NCBI RefSeq assembly: GCF_008831285.2
Contig: NC_045138.2
Span: forward strand, 24,647,934 to 24,711,933
Length of the DNA stretch: 64,000 nucleotides
Direction of reading: 5' to 3'
From: Nymphaea colorata
Lineage: Eukaryota; Streptophyta; Magnoliopsida; Nymphaeales; Nymphaeaceae
A model generated the notes under the pieces. That model did no database searches and was not told the origin of the DNA. It saw nothing but the letters and a program-made list of their open reading frames with translations. Below are positions 23,034-33,909 of the stretch, in pieces (the stretch's first letter is position 1; every line of letters starts with the position of its first letter). The position numbers were made by a program, and so were the translations under genes.

Positions 23034-23425
23034 TTACTTTTGTGGTCTTTGGAGGGAGTTCTCTTTCTTCCTGTAAATTCGGCATAAAACCCAATTATCC
23101 ATGTGCACACGAGAGACAGTAAAAAAAGCGCAGGTTTAGGGCTTGCCCTATTTCAATGAAAGGGGATGCTTCCGCAATATTCATGATGATAAAACCTGGC
23201 ATCCTTCTTAGTTTGCATTGATTTGCAGTCAATGTGTTTCACTTCCACTGTATTGAGCCATAATCTCTCTCTCTCTCTCTCTCTTTGTGGCCTAGAGAAA
23301 AAAATGGGCAGCATCACCACTTACTCCAGTCGTTTCCTTCCTGTGGGGGAAGCTGCCATTTTCACCGTCTCTACTAACGTAGAAGACCAGCGACTTCTTT
23401 ACGCCAACTTTCCGGCCATCCAATA
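23034..23425 (-). pseudogene. NAC-H: remnant of a second-subtype NAC gene
   Basis: Closest to NAC-G. Exon 3 begins at 23102 with MDNWVLCRIYRKKENSLQRP, but the acceptor CAG has become CAC and a TAA stops the frame after 22 codons. The exon-2 remnant (about 23320-23425) reads [14 protein letters not shown] and then jumps to DGENGSFP, so the block that encodes the [15 protein letters not shown] region in NAC-G is deleted. Subdomains A-C are absent and block N follows. Non-functional. Confidence 0.85.
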
Positions 23426-23429
23426 TACA

Positions 23430-23915
23430 TATATACTCACCATGATGCTGTTTGCCGTTACCAAATCATTGTATCGTTAATTTACGCAAAAATGGATTTC
23501 AAATCAGGCGTAAAACTATCCTTTTGGTGGAAGTTAACTTTTTTTATGTTAATGAATTCTACAGTCCTAACCTTGTTGTTTTTACCTCAGCAGAAGGAGA
23601 AAAGGAAAAGAAGAGACGAATTCGAATAAAGAACTGAAATGGAAAAGAAGAACTGGGGAAATGCCTAATTAAGAACTGTATTACCTAACATGCTCTTTAA
23701 TTTCTTCTATCAACTATAAAATCAAAGAACAAGACTCTACTTATTAAAAAATAAGTACCAGTCTTACTGAGGAGTGAACATTTTAAGTATTAACAATGCT
23801 GGATATAATTGGCAACTTGGAGTCGCAAATTAATCCTTTTCCTGTAACATGATCTCCATCATTTGCATTGATATTATTGGATGAGAGCAAGCCACACAAG
23901 TACCAAGCGGTTGGG
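23430..23915. repeat. Block N, second copy
   Basis: Collinear with 7795-8440. It abuts the broken exon 2 of NAC-H, so this is where the 5' half of that gene was replaced. Confidence 0.65.
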
Positions 23916-24129
23916 TCTCCTTGCTGGTAGATCAAATTTTATGACGCAAGATAATTAATTAAGGTCATTAATCGCAAACTCTTTAGGTTTGATACATATA
24001 TCAGGTTTTTCAATCTCATTTTCCAAACATGAGATGGTAGTTAGTTTCAGACACTCCGCGTGTACAATGGCTATGGTGTCGACTTCATCAAGCCGGGGAA
24101 TTAAGTGCTGCCATTTATTCTTATCCCGA

Positions 24130-24570
24130 ATAAGCGTGATAAAAACATTATCCCCTTATTCACAAACGTGGACTATATGTTGGAATTAGGCGTTTATCTG
24201 ACCTGGAACCCACCCTTTGCATTTTACAACTAAAAAAAAAAAAAGACTTATGCATTAAATCACCAATATTATATTTAAGCATGAAAACATGGGTTACCTG
24301 TTTTAAGGGTCATTGAAGAAAATTTTGTATACCACATGATGGAAGCAGCAAATCATATACGGGGACGCGTATAATCACTAAGTCCGCTCCAAGTTTTCAA
24401 CTTTGGCTGCTAATTATATTGATTGGCTATGATTTAATTAGTGCAAGTGAAGTCCTAATTGACGATTTTCTAGAAATGTTGTTTCATTTAAAATTTAAAA
24501 TTGTCTTTTTACTTTTGGGATTCCCATCAATGTACATCATGAGCATGTGGTGGAGCCAGAAGTACTTATC
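24130..24570. repeat. Block X, unit D copy
   Basis: Third copy of block X. Its continuation to 24850 contains sequence absent from A and B and is followed by the MITE shared with E and F. Confidence 0.75.
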
Positions 24571-24853
24571 ATCAGGTGTGGACAAAAAGTACTTGGAAGG
24601 AAACAAAGGTACAATTAATACATGTAGCAGCCATGGTCGGTTCAAAATGAAAACCAAAACAAAAGATATACAAAATGCCAATTTTCAAAAATTGCGAAGA
24701 CCAAATTAAATGACTAGAAACGGGCCTCTTTCAGAAACTTAAAGAAAGGCATCAACAAGCGACAATGGAATGCACGGACTTTAACCCGGGGCCCAGTGAG
24801 GAAGGAGAAGCAAATACTCCACTGGTTTTCTTTTTTCAACACAACACACTTTA

Positions 24854-25158
24854 GGTTGCGTTTGATTGCTTTAAATCTTACATTTAGAGCTGCTTTTAAA
24901 ACTTCCGATTTAAAATCTAAGGTTTTAAGATCATAGCATTTAAAAGCCTATGTTTTATACACTTCCTTAGCCTTTTCTCTATCCTCTCCTATCTACCTTC
25001 ACGTGTGGGTCTGAAATCCAGTTATATTTGAGGTATCTATGGATTTCAGCATTCTCACAAATCTGAAATCTGCAGTTCTTAAATCTACAGTTCGATAAAC
25101 CTCCGATATGCAGCAAATTTGACCTAGGATCTGAGATCCAAGGTTGTCAAATGCAACC
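24854..25158. mobile_element. Tourist/PIF-Harbinger-like MITE, unit D
   Basis: 305 bp, flanked on both sides by TTA. Terminal inverted repeats are GGTTGCGTTTGATTGC on the left and the complement of GGTTGCATTTGACAACC on the right. A TTA duplication and G-rich ends fit the PIF/Harbinger superfamily. It has no coding capacity. The same element sits at the same place in units E (29702) and F (53928), so it inserted before those units were copied. Confidence 0.8.
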
Positions 25159-25337
25159 TTAGGGTTCATAGCCTTTTACATGGTTTGATGCTGAAAAGAA
25201 TCGAATCAGGAACGAACCTTTTACTAGCCACTATATATTGTGGTCCTGAATATGCTAAATTGGAGGAACAATTGAGATAGTGCCCTCACCTGGCCTGCAA
25301 CCCTCGTCCAGAGTACAATAATATCTTCTTTCCATAG

Positions 25338-25338
<1 letters not shown>

Positions 25339-25389
<51 letters not shown>
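25339..25389. repeat. (TA)n microsatellite
   Basis: About 25 TA units just before block W of unit D. Confidence 0.95.
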
Positions 25390-25394
<5 letters not shown>

Positions 25395-25429
25395 TTTGTT
25401 TTTATGATGATTCTTTGTAGGTCTACTAC

Positions 25430-25861
25430 CTACAAATTTCTGTTATATAGCCCTCTTAGAAAAGAGAACTATTGAAGGTGAGAAAGCTCACAAAGAAAAT
25501 GATAGGGTTAAAGCTGGATTTAGGAGTCTTGTTATACTAGTTAGAATTGTATAATGGGCCACTTTGAATAAGCGGTAGCAAAAAACTTTCCCTTGGAAAC
25601 AATGCCACCGCGTGAAAGTCTTACCTATTTCATACGAAAGTAAGTTATAGCTGCTATACAGGTGCAAGTTTTTTCAAAGAGTCTGAGCTCACGAGATTGA
25701 ACAACCCTTTATTTCTTCTATTTTCTCCACCCACCTCACCAAATGGAATCTTTATTTCGATGTGAAAGTGGAAACTAATTAAAATTCATGTTAGCAGAGA
25801 GAGTGAAAACGCTGGTACAGGTTCAGTTCTTGTGTTCAAGAACATCTCTCAAGCGCATTAT
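25430..25861. repeat. Block W, unit D copy
   Basis: Matches 11505-11890, 32405-32730 and 56360-56690. It is cut at 'caagcgcatta', where the LTR-like insertion begins. In units E and F the sequence continues with 'tcacaacg'. Confidence 0.7.
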
Positions 25862-26254
25862 TGATGGAATATACGCAGCGGAATGCAGTCTCTGTTAGGC
25901 TCTGGTATGTTCAGCAGGCCCTCCGCTTCAAAATCTTAGATGCAAGAACAGTACCTGTAAAACCAATAGAGGAAAAGGAAGAAGTTGAAGAGAAAAAAGA
26001 TTGACTGGGTTTGCTTCTAAGAGGCGCATGTTGATTACCCAAACGTCAACCATTAGATGAATAGATGCTGGGATTTATAGGCCGCCTCTCAGGATTTCCT
26101 CAATCCCAGCTAAGGTTATGGTATGGAGATTTATGGTAAGAATTAAAACAGCAATCATTAATATTGTGATTTATTTCCTGTTTTAATTTCGTAATTACAG
26201 AATCTTCTTTGCAGTTACAAAGAAAAGGATAGAACTCAGGGACACTACCCAACA
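25862..26254 (-). mobile_element. Copia-type LTR (solo or truncated element)
   Basis: 393 bp running from TGTTGGGTAG to ATTCCATCA on the minus strand (TG...CA ends). It contains a TATA-like 'cctataaatccc' and a 'ccgctgcgtatattcca' end of a kind I associate with plant Copia LTRs. Just outside its 5' end on the minus strand is a purine-rich 'aagtgagaga', which fits a polypurine tract, so this may be the 3' LTR of a truncated element. It interrupts block W. I see no matching 5-bp target duplication. Confidence 0.6.
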
Positions 26255-26303
26255 TCTCTCACTTGGCCATGAGACGGTCTCATGGCCAAGTGGGAGATGT
26301 TGG
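26249..26303. repeat. Near-perfect palindrome made of two LTR edges
   Basis: The left arm 26249-26275 and right arm 26277-26303 match as reverse complements at 26 of 27 bases around a single G. Each arm reads 'gccaagtg(a/g)gaga' followed by TGTTGG, which is the polypurine-tract/LTR boundary pattern, so two LTR edges stand head to head. Confidence 0.85.
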
Positions 26304-26329
26304 CACACAACATGATATATATTGATGGG

Positions 26330-26636
26330 ACTCGTTGTCGCCAAAAAAAAAAAAAAAAGCTTTACCTGCATCACCCAAATCACCACATTTATAAAGACAT
26401 CAGAACCAGTAAGGAAAAGGCAGTAGAGAAGAAAATGGGTGGTGGCTGTGAGGGGACGGACCAGGCAGGTCCCATGGGTCGTGTCTGTAGAGGTGGACGT
26501 CTGCAATGACGTTGGAGGAGAAGGTGAGACCGGAGGTCTTGGGGAGGAGGTATTGGACCAGAAGCTCCTCATCGGTGGGGTGAAACCTGAACCCTGGTGG
26601 CAGGTACATCTCATTCCCTGTTCCTTCCATCCTCAT
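26330..26636 (-). pseudogene. NAC-D: 5' fragment of a type-I NAC gene
   Basis: Exon 1 (26636-26462) is intact and reads the same as NAC-E exon 1: [32 protein letters not shown]. The intron-1 donor and acceptor are intact. Exon 2 starts at 26365 (GKAF), passes through a T-run expanded from 7 to 16 bases (adding three Phe codons in frame), reaches GDNE and then breaks at GAGT into foreign sequence. The rest of exon 2 and all of exon 3 are missing. A TATAAAA box is still present near 26811-26817 and the leader has the same 38-bp tandem duplication as NAC-E, so it may still be transcribed. The product would be a NAC fragment without the DNA-binding core. Confidence 0.9.
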
Positions 26637-26869
26637 GCAACAGAAACGGATAGAGAGTTTGAGAGAAGAAGATAGGTAGAGAAAGACAGTATTGAAGCTG
26701 CTGCTAGACACAGGAAGAGAAAGACAGTATAGAAGCTGCTGCTAGACAGAGGAAGAGAAAGACAGGGATCAGGGCTCGTCCTCTCAAGGAGGCCCAACGA
26801 TTCCAATTCATTTTATAGATTAAGAAAAAGAGTAAGAGAGGGATTTGGGAACGAGTTGAACTATGACGT

Positions 26870-27081
26870 AATTGCAAACATCAACCCTCGAATGGAAGCT
26901 ATTTACTTGCTTCAACTCTTTTGTGTATATGCAGATATATTTGGTACAAACCTTTATTTAGTTTCCAAATTGCCTTTTTAGGTTATAAAATTCACAGACC
27001 AATTTTTGTGATCCTTGTCGATTCAAAGATGCACTTTTCAAAAAACAAAAATTTTATTAAGAAAAATAAAAAATGGTCTTC

Positions 27082-27132
<51 letters not shown>

Positions 27133-28417
27133 GAAGTTGCATGCGCTTGCCTACATGCGACTCCGCCGCTGACCAAAGATGATTTTGACATGAACTTAGA
27201 ACAGATTTAATTCAATCCACCAGCATCCTCAGTTTCTTGATCATGCTAAAGTTTGGAATTATTTGATGCCGGCGAGGTAGAGGGATTCTTATCAATTTAT
27301 GCTTGTGGTGGGCCTTACTCTGTCGGGCTCCATTCACTATGCAATTGAACAACCTGAAAGTTGCTGTTGAGACCTAAATGCATGTAGATTTTTAAATTTT
27401 CTTCGCATCTGAGAACTTAAGCGATTATAATCACTGAAGATCCAAAGGTTCAATTTAGCATCCCATTTCTTGGGATCCAAAGATTTAAACCGACATATTG
27501 TAAATTTTAATATATACTTTACTTTTTCATAACTTTAGGAGGAGCATTGCCCTTTCTGGCCCCTTCTTGCCTCCACACACACACACACACACTCTCGCTC
27601 TCTGTAATGAACTGATGTCATCAAAGCATCTTTATGGTTTGTGAGAAATGATTTTTTCAAGTTTTTAAAAATCCGGCATGTGTGTTTAGGTGACACCAAA
27701 AAAACTTTGGTTGTGTTTGGATGACACTCCAAATTGGATTTTTGTAGGCAAAACAATTTATTGTGTTTAGGTGACACGAAAAAAACTTTGGTTGTGTTTG
27801 TGAGAAATGATATATTTTGCATCAGACCATACACAAACCTATGCAAAAATGTCGGCCATCTGCGGAAAACCTATGTAATGCTGATATGCTCTTACTTTGC
27901 CAATTTTCAGGGCTAGTGGGAACCGCCTTATACTGCACCAACTAGTCCAACCCAGTTCTAGCCCAGATATTTATATGAAACTATGTTGTTAGGTAAAAGT
28001 CATGGTCTTCTTGATTCGCTACCTTTCCTTTATCATTATCAGCTTTGCAATATAATTTTTTTTACCAATTACAGATGGACCTCGAGTAGTGTTTTCAACC
28101 CAAAAAGGGCAAAGCGTAGTTGGTTGGGTTAACTGCAATAAGACATATCTTTCATTTAATTCTTATTGGTGTTATGTCTCAAAAGGTATAATGGCTTTAG
28201 AAGCGGAGAGAATGGGGCAGCATAAGCATTCCGGCCGAAAACTAATTTTTCAGATGGTCGGTCGTTAACCTTTCCTTCATCTAGAAAACTAATTACGTAT
28301 TTGAGGTGAGTTGGAGTCAAAATCAAGCCCGTCAACATTGACAGCTGATAATCAAGCAATGGCACCATTTACCAGCCCCAATCCCATTTTGGTCGTGGTT
28401 TCGTGTCTGGTTGAGAC
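26870..28417. repeat. Blocks S, R, Q and P, unit D copy
   Basis: Upstream flank of NAC-D, collinear with 35480-36960 and 59360-60905. It contains a (TA)n tract at 27079-27131 that is much shorter in E and nearly gone in F. Block Q has (CA)n at 27576-27592. Block P (28150-28417) ends where an LTR-like insertion interrupts it. No gene recognised. Confidence 0.7.
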
Positions 28418-28694
28418 TGTTAGGAACAAAACAACAATAAACTCTCCTCTCGCACTCTCAAGAGAGGGTTAGAAGCAATAAGGAAGAAGACAACGATTTA
28501 CGTGGTTCAGAGCAATAATCTTCTACGTCCACGATCGCACAGATCTCTTGTATTCTCTCTCTTAGATGAACACACAGAACAGACTCTCACAAGCGGCGGC
28601 CATCCTCAAAACATAAGGATTATGGCAAACCCGTATTTGTACAAAATGACATATATGCCCTTACATATGGAAAGTATGGATCAAGTTCCATACA
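28418..28694 (+). mobile_element. Solo-LTR-like insertion in block P
   Basis: 277 bp absent from the matching places in E (36950) and F (60905), where 'gttgagac' or 'gttgggac' joins directly to 'cagtcc'. Ends TGTTAGGAAC and GTTCCATACA are imperfect inverted repeats. Inside, 'gatttacgtggttcagagc' and 'ctacgtccacg' are motifs I associate with plant Copia LTRs. The flanking duplication is weak. Confidence 0.6.
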
Positions 28695-28799
28695 CCAAGA
28701 AATACCAGTCCATGAATGAGCCAAAGTTATGAAGCAAATCGTTTTAAAACAGACAAATTTTGTCTTGAAATTCGGAGCTTCTATGAAACTCCATGTGAA

Positions 28800-28915
28800 T
28801 TCACATATTATGTCTGCTCCCCCCATTATTAATGTCTCATATTATGTCTGGTCCCCCCATTATCAATGTCCATTATTAATGTCTGGTCCCCCCGTTATCA
28901 ATGTCTTGAGACATA
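28800..28915. repeat. Short degenerate tandem repeat
   Basis: Two to three copies of a unit like 'attatgtctggtcccccc' with 'attatcaatgtc'. Units E and F have a single copy (about 37055-37095 and 61000-61035). Confidence 0.7.
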
Positions 28916-29701
28916 AGTAGCAATCAATTAGGTCATGGGTCAAGTACATCTCTGTGATCCCTTACACTTCAAAACTCCTTCCGGTTGCACAACACTACGT
29001 GTTGCGTTTTTGAAGTAATAGCTTCAAAATTATATTGATGGCTCTCCGGAGAACAATAACAAACTATTCCACATATCAGAATCATAAATCACAATATTAC
29101 GGGGTTTCAACAGTATTCCCTAATTATATCCGGGTAAATACATTGAACAGTTTGCTACCATGCCAAAACTTTGCACATACGTTCACTATATGTTGGAATC
29201 AGGCGTTTATCTGACCTGGAACCAACCGTTTGCATTTCACAACTGAAAAGAAAAAATAGGTATATACATTAAATCACCAATATTATATTTAAATATGAAA
29301 ACATGGGTTACCTGTTTTAAGGTTCATTGACGAAAATTTTATATCCTACATGATGGGAGAAGCCAAATCATATACAGGGACGCGTCGCGTATAATCACTT
29401 GATCGGCTCCAAGTTTTCGACTTTGGCTGCTAATTATATTGATTGGCTATGTGGTCGAACTATATATCCCACGTTTTATTAGTGCAAGTGAAGTCCTAAT
29501 TGACTATTTTGTAGAAATGTTTTTTCATTTACAATTCCAAACTGTCCTTTTCTTTTGGGAGTCCCATCAATGTATATCATGAGCATGTGGTGGAGCCACT
29601 TATAGGGTGGACAATGGAATGCACGGACTCTAACCCCGGGCCCATGAGGAAGGAGAAGCCAAGTCTCCACTGGTTTTCTGTTTTTTTTTCAACACACTTT
29701 A

Positions 29702-30015
29702 GGTTGCCTTTGATTGCAAATCTTACATTTAGAGCTGCTTTTAAAACTTTGGATTTAAGATCTAAGGATTTAAAAGCCCATGTTTTATGCTCTCCCTTAG
29801 CCTTTTTTCTTTCCTCTCCTATCTAACTTCACGTGTGAGTCTGAAATCCCCCACTTCAAGTCAAAACCCCCAACCCCTTCGTATTTGAGATATCTATGGA
29901 TTTCAGCATTTTCACAAATCTGAAATCTGCAGTTTTTAAATTTACAGTTTGATAAACCTCTGATTTATGCAGCAAATTGGACCTGGATCTGAGATCCAAG
30001 GTTGTCAAATGCAAC
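29702..30015. mobile_element. Tourist-like MITE, unit E
   Basis: Same element and position as 24854-25158 and 53928-54230, with the TTA duplication intact on the left. On the right it stops at 'caaatgcaac' and is followed directly by 'aagagaatcg', so the last bases and about 45 bp of flank have been deleted. Confidence 0.75.
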
Positions 30016-31009
30016 AAGAGAATCGAATTAGGAACTGACCTTCTACTACCCACTAAATATTACTACCGCACAACATGTCGTGAATCTGTTAGATTGGAGG
30101 AACAATTAAGAGAGTGTCCTCTCTTCGCCTGCGACCTACAATTAGCCACTATAGGCACATGCCGAAAGACCTTACAAAATGTGCCTCACTTCATGTAAAA
30201 AGATATGATAAGGACATTTATTTTTTATGAATTATTAAACCTTTGGACCTTCTTCTCCTACATCTAAACTTGGTTTTATCATGAAAGTAAGGCCGTACGC
30301 TGGCCTGATATGCAATTATCTATCATTTTTCATTTACGTTTGTAAGCGAAGATGTCCCTTTTTGCAGAAGCAACCTGTGGAATCACTTGGACTGGCATGA
30401 CCTTCTGTGGAATCACTTGGACTGGCATGACCTTCCCTGAAACCTGCTTTATATTAATTGTCAAAACAAATATGCGCTAAAGCATGGGTTCTCTCTTTTT
30501 CTTTATATATATATTATTATGTATATTGATTAATGTCAATGATTATCCAAAGTCATTCAGCTTACTCGTAAGGGTCATCCAGTCCTTGGTGATGAATGAT
30601 AAAAAGAAAAACTATGATAAAAAAGCCATAGATACTTTCATCATGTAGTATTAGTTCATGTTTTCTTCTTTTTTATTTTTCTTTCAACTGTTTATCGTAA
30701 GATATCAAACAATCCTCTTGAGTGAGCTGGGATCAGAGTCACCATTCTCTGTAAAATAATAATGTCACAAGGCTTGGTAAAAAAAAAGTTTTCTTTTTAT
30801 CCGTTATTTCTTTCTTTGTCCGTAAAAAAGGTTCCCTTTTTCTGTTAAAAAGGAACATTTATAATCATTAGGCATACTGCACACAAATTTTAATCATTAA
30901 CGGGGCCTGCTCTTTTTTTTTTTTTTTTTTGACTGGCGCATAAAAACTACCCGTTCTTTCCGGCGAGAGATGGTAAAGAAGTTTTGTTGGGATAATAAGA
31001 ATTCTCTTT

Positions 31010-32166
31010 GGGCTCCTTTGATGGTTGGAAATATAAAAAAGAAAAAAAAATCAGAAATAAATTTACGGTGAATGAAAAATAAAATTTCATATTTGGAAAA
31101 CCCATATTTCGAAAACCACCTTGTCTTTGTTAACTTGGAAATATTTTTTTTTAAAAAAAATCTTCATGGAAATGTTAACTTGGAAATATTTAAAAAAAAA
31201 AAAATTCTTCATGGAAATGGTGAGGAAGAAGGGAAGAAAAGAGGAGGAAGAAGGGAGCTTGGGAGGAAGAATGAAAGGGAAGGGAGGACGAGGAAGAAGG
31301 GATGGGAAGGAAAGGGAGGGAGGAGGAAGAATGAGGAAGAAGGGAAGGGAATGATGGAAGAAGAAGGAAGAAGGGAGGGGAAGGGAAGGGAGAGAGGAGG
31401 AGGAAGGGAAGGAGCGACGTGGGAGGAGGAAAAAATGCCCACGGTAAGCCCTTATTCTTCCTCTTCCTTCCTTCTCTTCTTCTTCCTCCCTCCATTCTTC
31501 GTCCACCCTCTTTCCCTTCTTCCTCCTCCTCCCTCCATTCTTAGTCCATCCTCTTTCCCTTCTTCCTCCTCGTCCCTTCCCATCCTCCTCCCTCTTTCCC
31601 CTTCCCTTCCTCCTTTTTCCGCCTCCCTTCTTCTTCCTCTTTCTTCTTCAGCCTCCTTTTCCTTCCTCCCTTTTCTGCCCCCCTTCTTCCTCCTCGTCCC
31701 TTCCCATCCTCCTCCCTCTTTCCCCTTCCCTTCCTCCTTTTTCCGCCTCCCTTCTTCATCCTCTTTCTTCTTCCGCCTCCTTTTCCTTCCTCCCTTTTCT
31801 GCCCCCCTTCTTCCTCTGTCCTCTTTCCCTTCTTCCTCCTCCCTTCTTCCCTTTTTAATCCCTCGCTCCCTTCTTCCTCCTCCTTCCTTCCCTTCTTCCT
31901 TCTTCCGTGCTTCCTTTTTCTTCCTCCTCCTTCCTTCCCTTCTTCCTCCACGTCTCTTCCTCAGGTAAAAAAAATTGCCCCTCTAGCTTAAAAAATATTT
32001 TCCCACCCCTCACTCCTCTGGCTGGAAAAATATTTCTCCACCTATTTTTTTACATTTTCACTTTTAACAGTAAAAAAAAACCTGTGCTTGATGGAGAAGA
32101 AAAAATTTTAAAAATTTGAATTTTATCTCCTCCGTTACCGTTCTTTTTTACGCCATCAAACGGCCA
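31010..32166. mobile_element. MITE-like element with purine/pyrimidine mirror core, unit E
   Basis: The left end contains 'ctttgatgg' and the right end 'ccatcaaacggcc', the same end type as the TIR elements at 38174 and 43209. The left part (31217-31430) is almost pure A/G on the plus strand and the right part (31450-31965) almost pure C/T, so the halves can pair as a very long imperfect hairpin. The 300-codon open frames through it are low-complexity artefacts. The matching element in unit F ends CGGGCCC followed by TTA. Confidence 0.7.
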
Positions 32167-32229
32167 TTAAGGTTAAGCATTGACCGTAAAACCAAAGTTA
32201 AAATAGACCACAGGAACAACGCCAAAGAA

Positions 32230-33700
32230 AGCACGAGTTTAGTGACTCAGTCTGTGTGGTCTGGGTCCTTCTAAAGGGAGTGGAATTTGCCAGGTATACA
32301 GTAGAAGGTAATCCTGCCCACATTAGAGTGTTTGCAGGTACTAAAAAGATACTAATAAACTTGGGAATTCTTTTTGCTTTTATTCCAAACAAGATGAATA
32401 AGCGGTAGCAAAAAACTTTCCCTTGAAAACAGCAAAGTTCATCACAGAAAAAACTTTCAGAATATTGCCGCCGTCCAATGCCACCGCGTGAAAGTCTTAC
32501 CTATTTCATACGAAAGTTATCGCAGCTATGCACGTGCAAGTTTTTTTTACGAGTCTGGGCTCACGAGATCGAACGGCCTTCTATTTCTTCTATTTTCTCG
32601 ACCCACCTCTCTAAATGCAATCTGTATTTCGATGTGAAAGTGGAAACTAATTAAAATTCATGTCAGCCGAGAGAGTGAAAACGCTTGTACAGGTTCAGTT
32701 CTTGTGTTCATGAACATCTCTCAAGCGCATTATCACAACGTTGTTTTACATAATCAAGCTCGTCTCTTTTGTACTTTATGAACCATAAACTGCAGGGGAA
32801 CTTGAATTTTGTTTCACATCAAACCAATCATACATCACCTTCTGAATGCCTCTTAAGGGGAATGCAGTGGCTACGGCCGTCATGTTGACCGGCTAACTTC
32901 AGCACAAAAGAACCTCGCCTCCCCTCAAACCCCCGTTTGGAAGTTGAATTGTGCTTATCATCAGTTAGTTTCGACTTTTTTTTTTTAAAAAAAAATGAGT
33001 TAAAGTAAACAAATCGAGGTTAGGAATCCATCTACAAGAAACTGACAAGGATCATGGAATCGAGGGAAAAGAAAAAACGTTCACAAATTTGCCATGTTTG
33101 TATCAGTGAACAACAAGAAACTGCACAGACAACATACCTTGTTTTTTTATCAGTGAACAGCAGGAAACTAAACAGACAACATACCTTGTTCGCTGATGCA
33201 TGGGAAGATAACCACGGTGATAGTGTTAATGTTAGATAGGTGAAGATAACCTTGCTGATACAGGAGAAAAATGCATCAGAGTACTTTGTTGTCTGCAGTT
33301 TGTCTCTGGTAGGGGCCACCCCGGCCCGAGTTATTTAATAATCCTAAAAGAAATGAACATGAATATTTCCCCCAGAAATTATTAGGAAATTGACAATCGA
33401 CCATCATTTTCTTTAAGTTCGATCACAAACGAGAGGCTATTAGATTCTAAAGGTTAGTAGATGGTCGGTGATGATGAGCGCGAACAATTAGATCTTGAAT
33501 TGGTCCTATCTCAGGAAGTCATAGAGCAGTAGCTGCCTGAGGGGTACACTGAAGTTCATCCTTGATATTGAGGTCAAGTTTCGGTTGTCCTCATAAGCGT
33601 CCATGAATTTATGAATGTAATGTGATCCCGTTGAGCATACTTTGTCAACTGAAAGGCTAATTATTATCTTAAATCTTATGCTTAGTGCCACAGTTAAAAC
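32230..33700. repeat. Blocks W, V and T, unit E copy
   Basis: Non-coding 3' flank of NAC-E, collinear with 56150-57660. A short direct duplication is visible at 33090-33190 ('atcagtgaacarcaggaaact' type, two copies), shared with unit F. No gene recognised. Confidence 0.65.
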
Positions 33701-33909
33701 TGTAAACATGATGCGAAGCGTGACTTAAACTAGGTCTGAAAGTGTACCTGACAGTCATCCATTCACATGCGGGGATCATCTTCTTCCTCGGCCTTACAGA
33801 GAAACACAATTGAAATTGTAGTAGGAAACCAGCTGTAAAGGAAAAAAGGAAAATTGCATTTCGAACTAGGAACTTTTTTTATTAGCCTTCAGTTTAGTTG
33901 CCAATGAAC

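Noticed and set aside
31072-31968. 298-codon open frame (and others on both strands) in the polypurine/polypyrimidine tract
   Set aside because: The translation is only Ser/Pro/Leu/Phe or Glu/Lys/Arg/Gly, follows the base composition, and is open in several frames at once. It is low-complexity DNA, not a gene.
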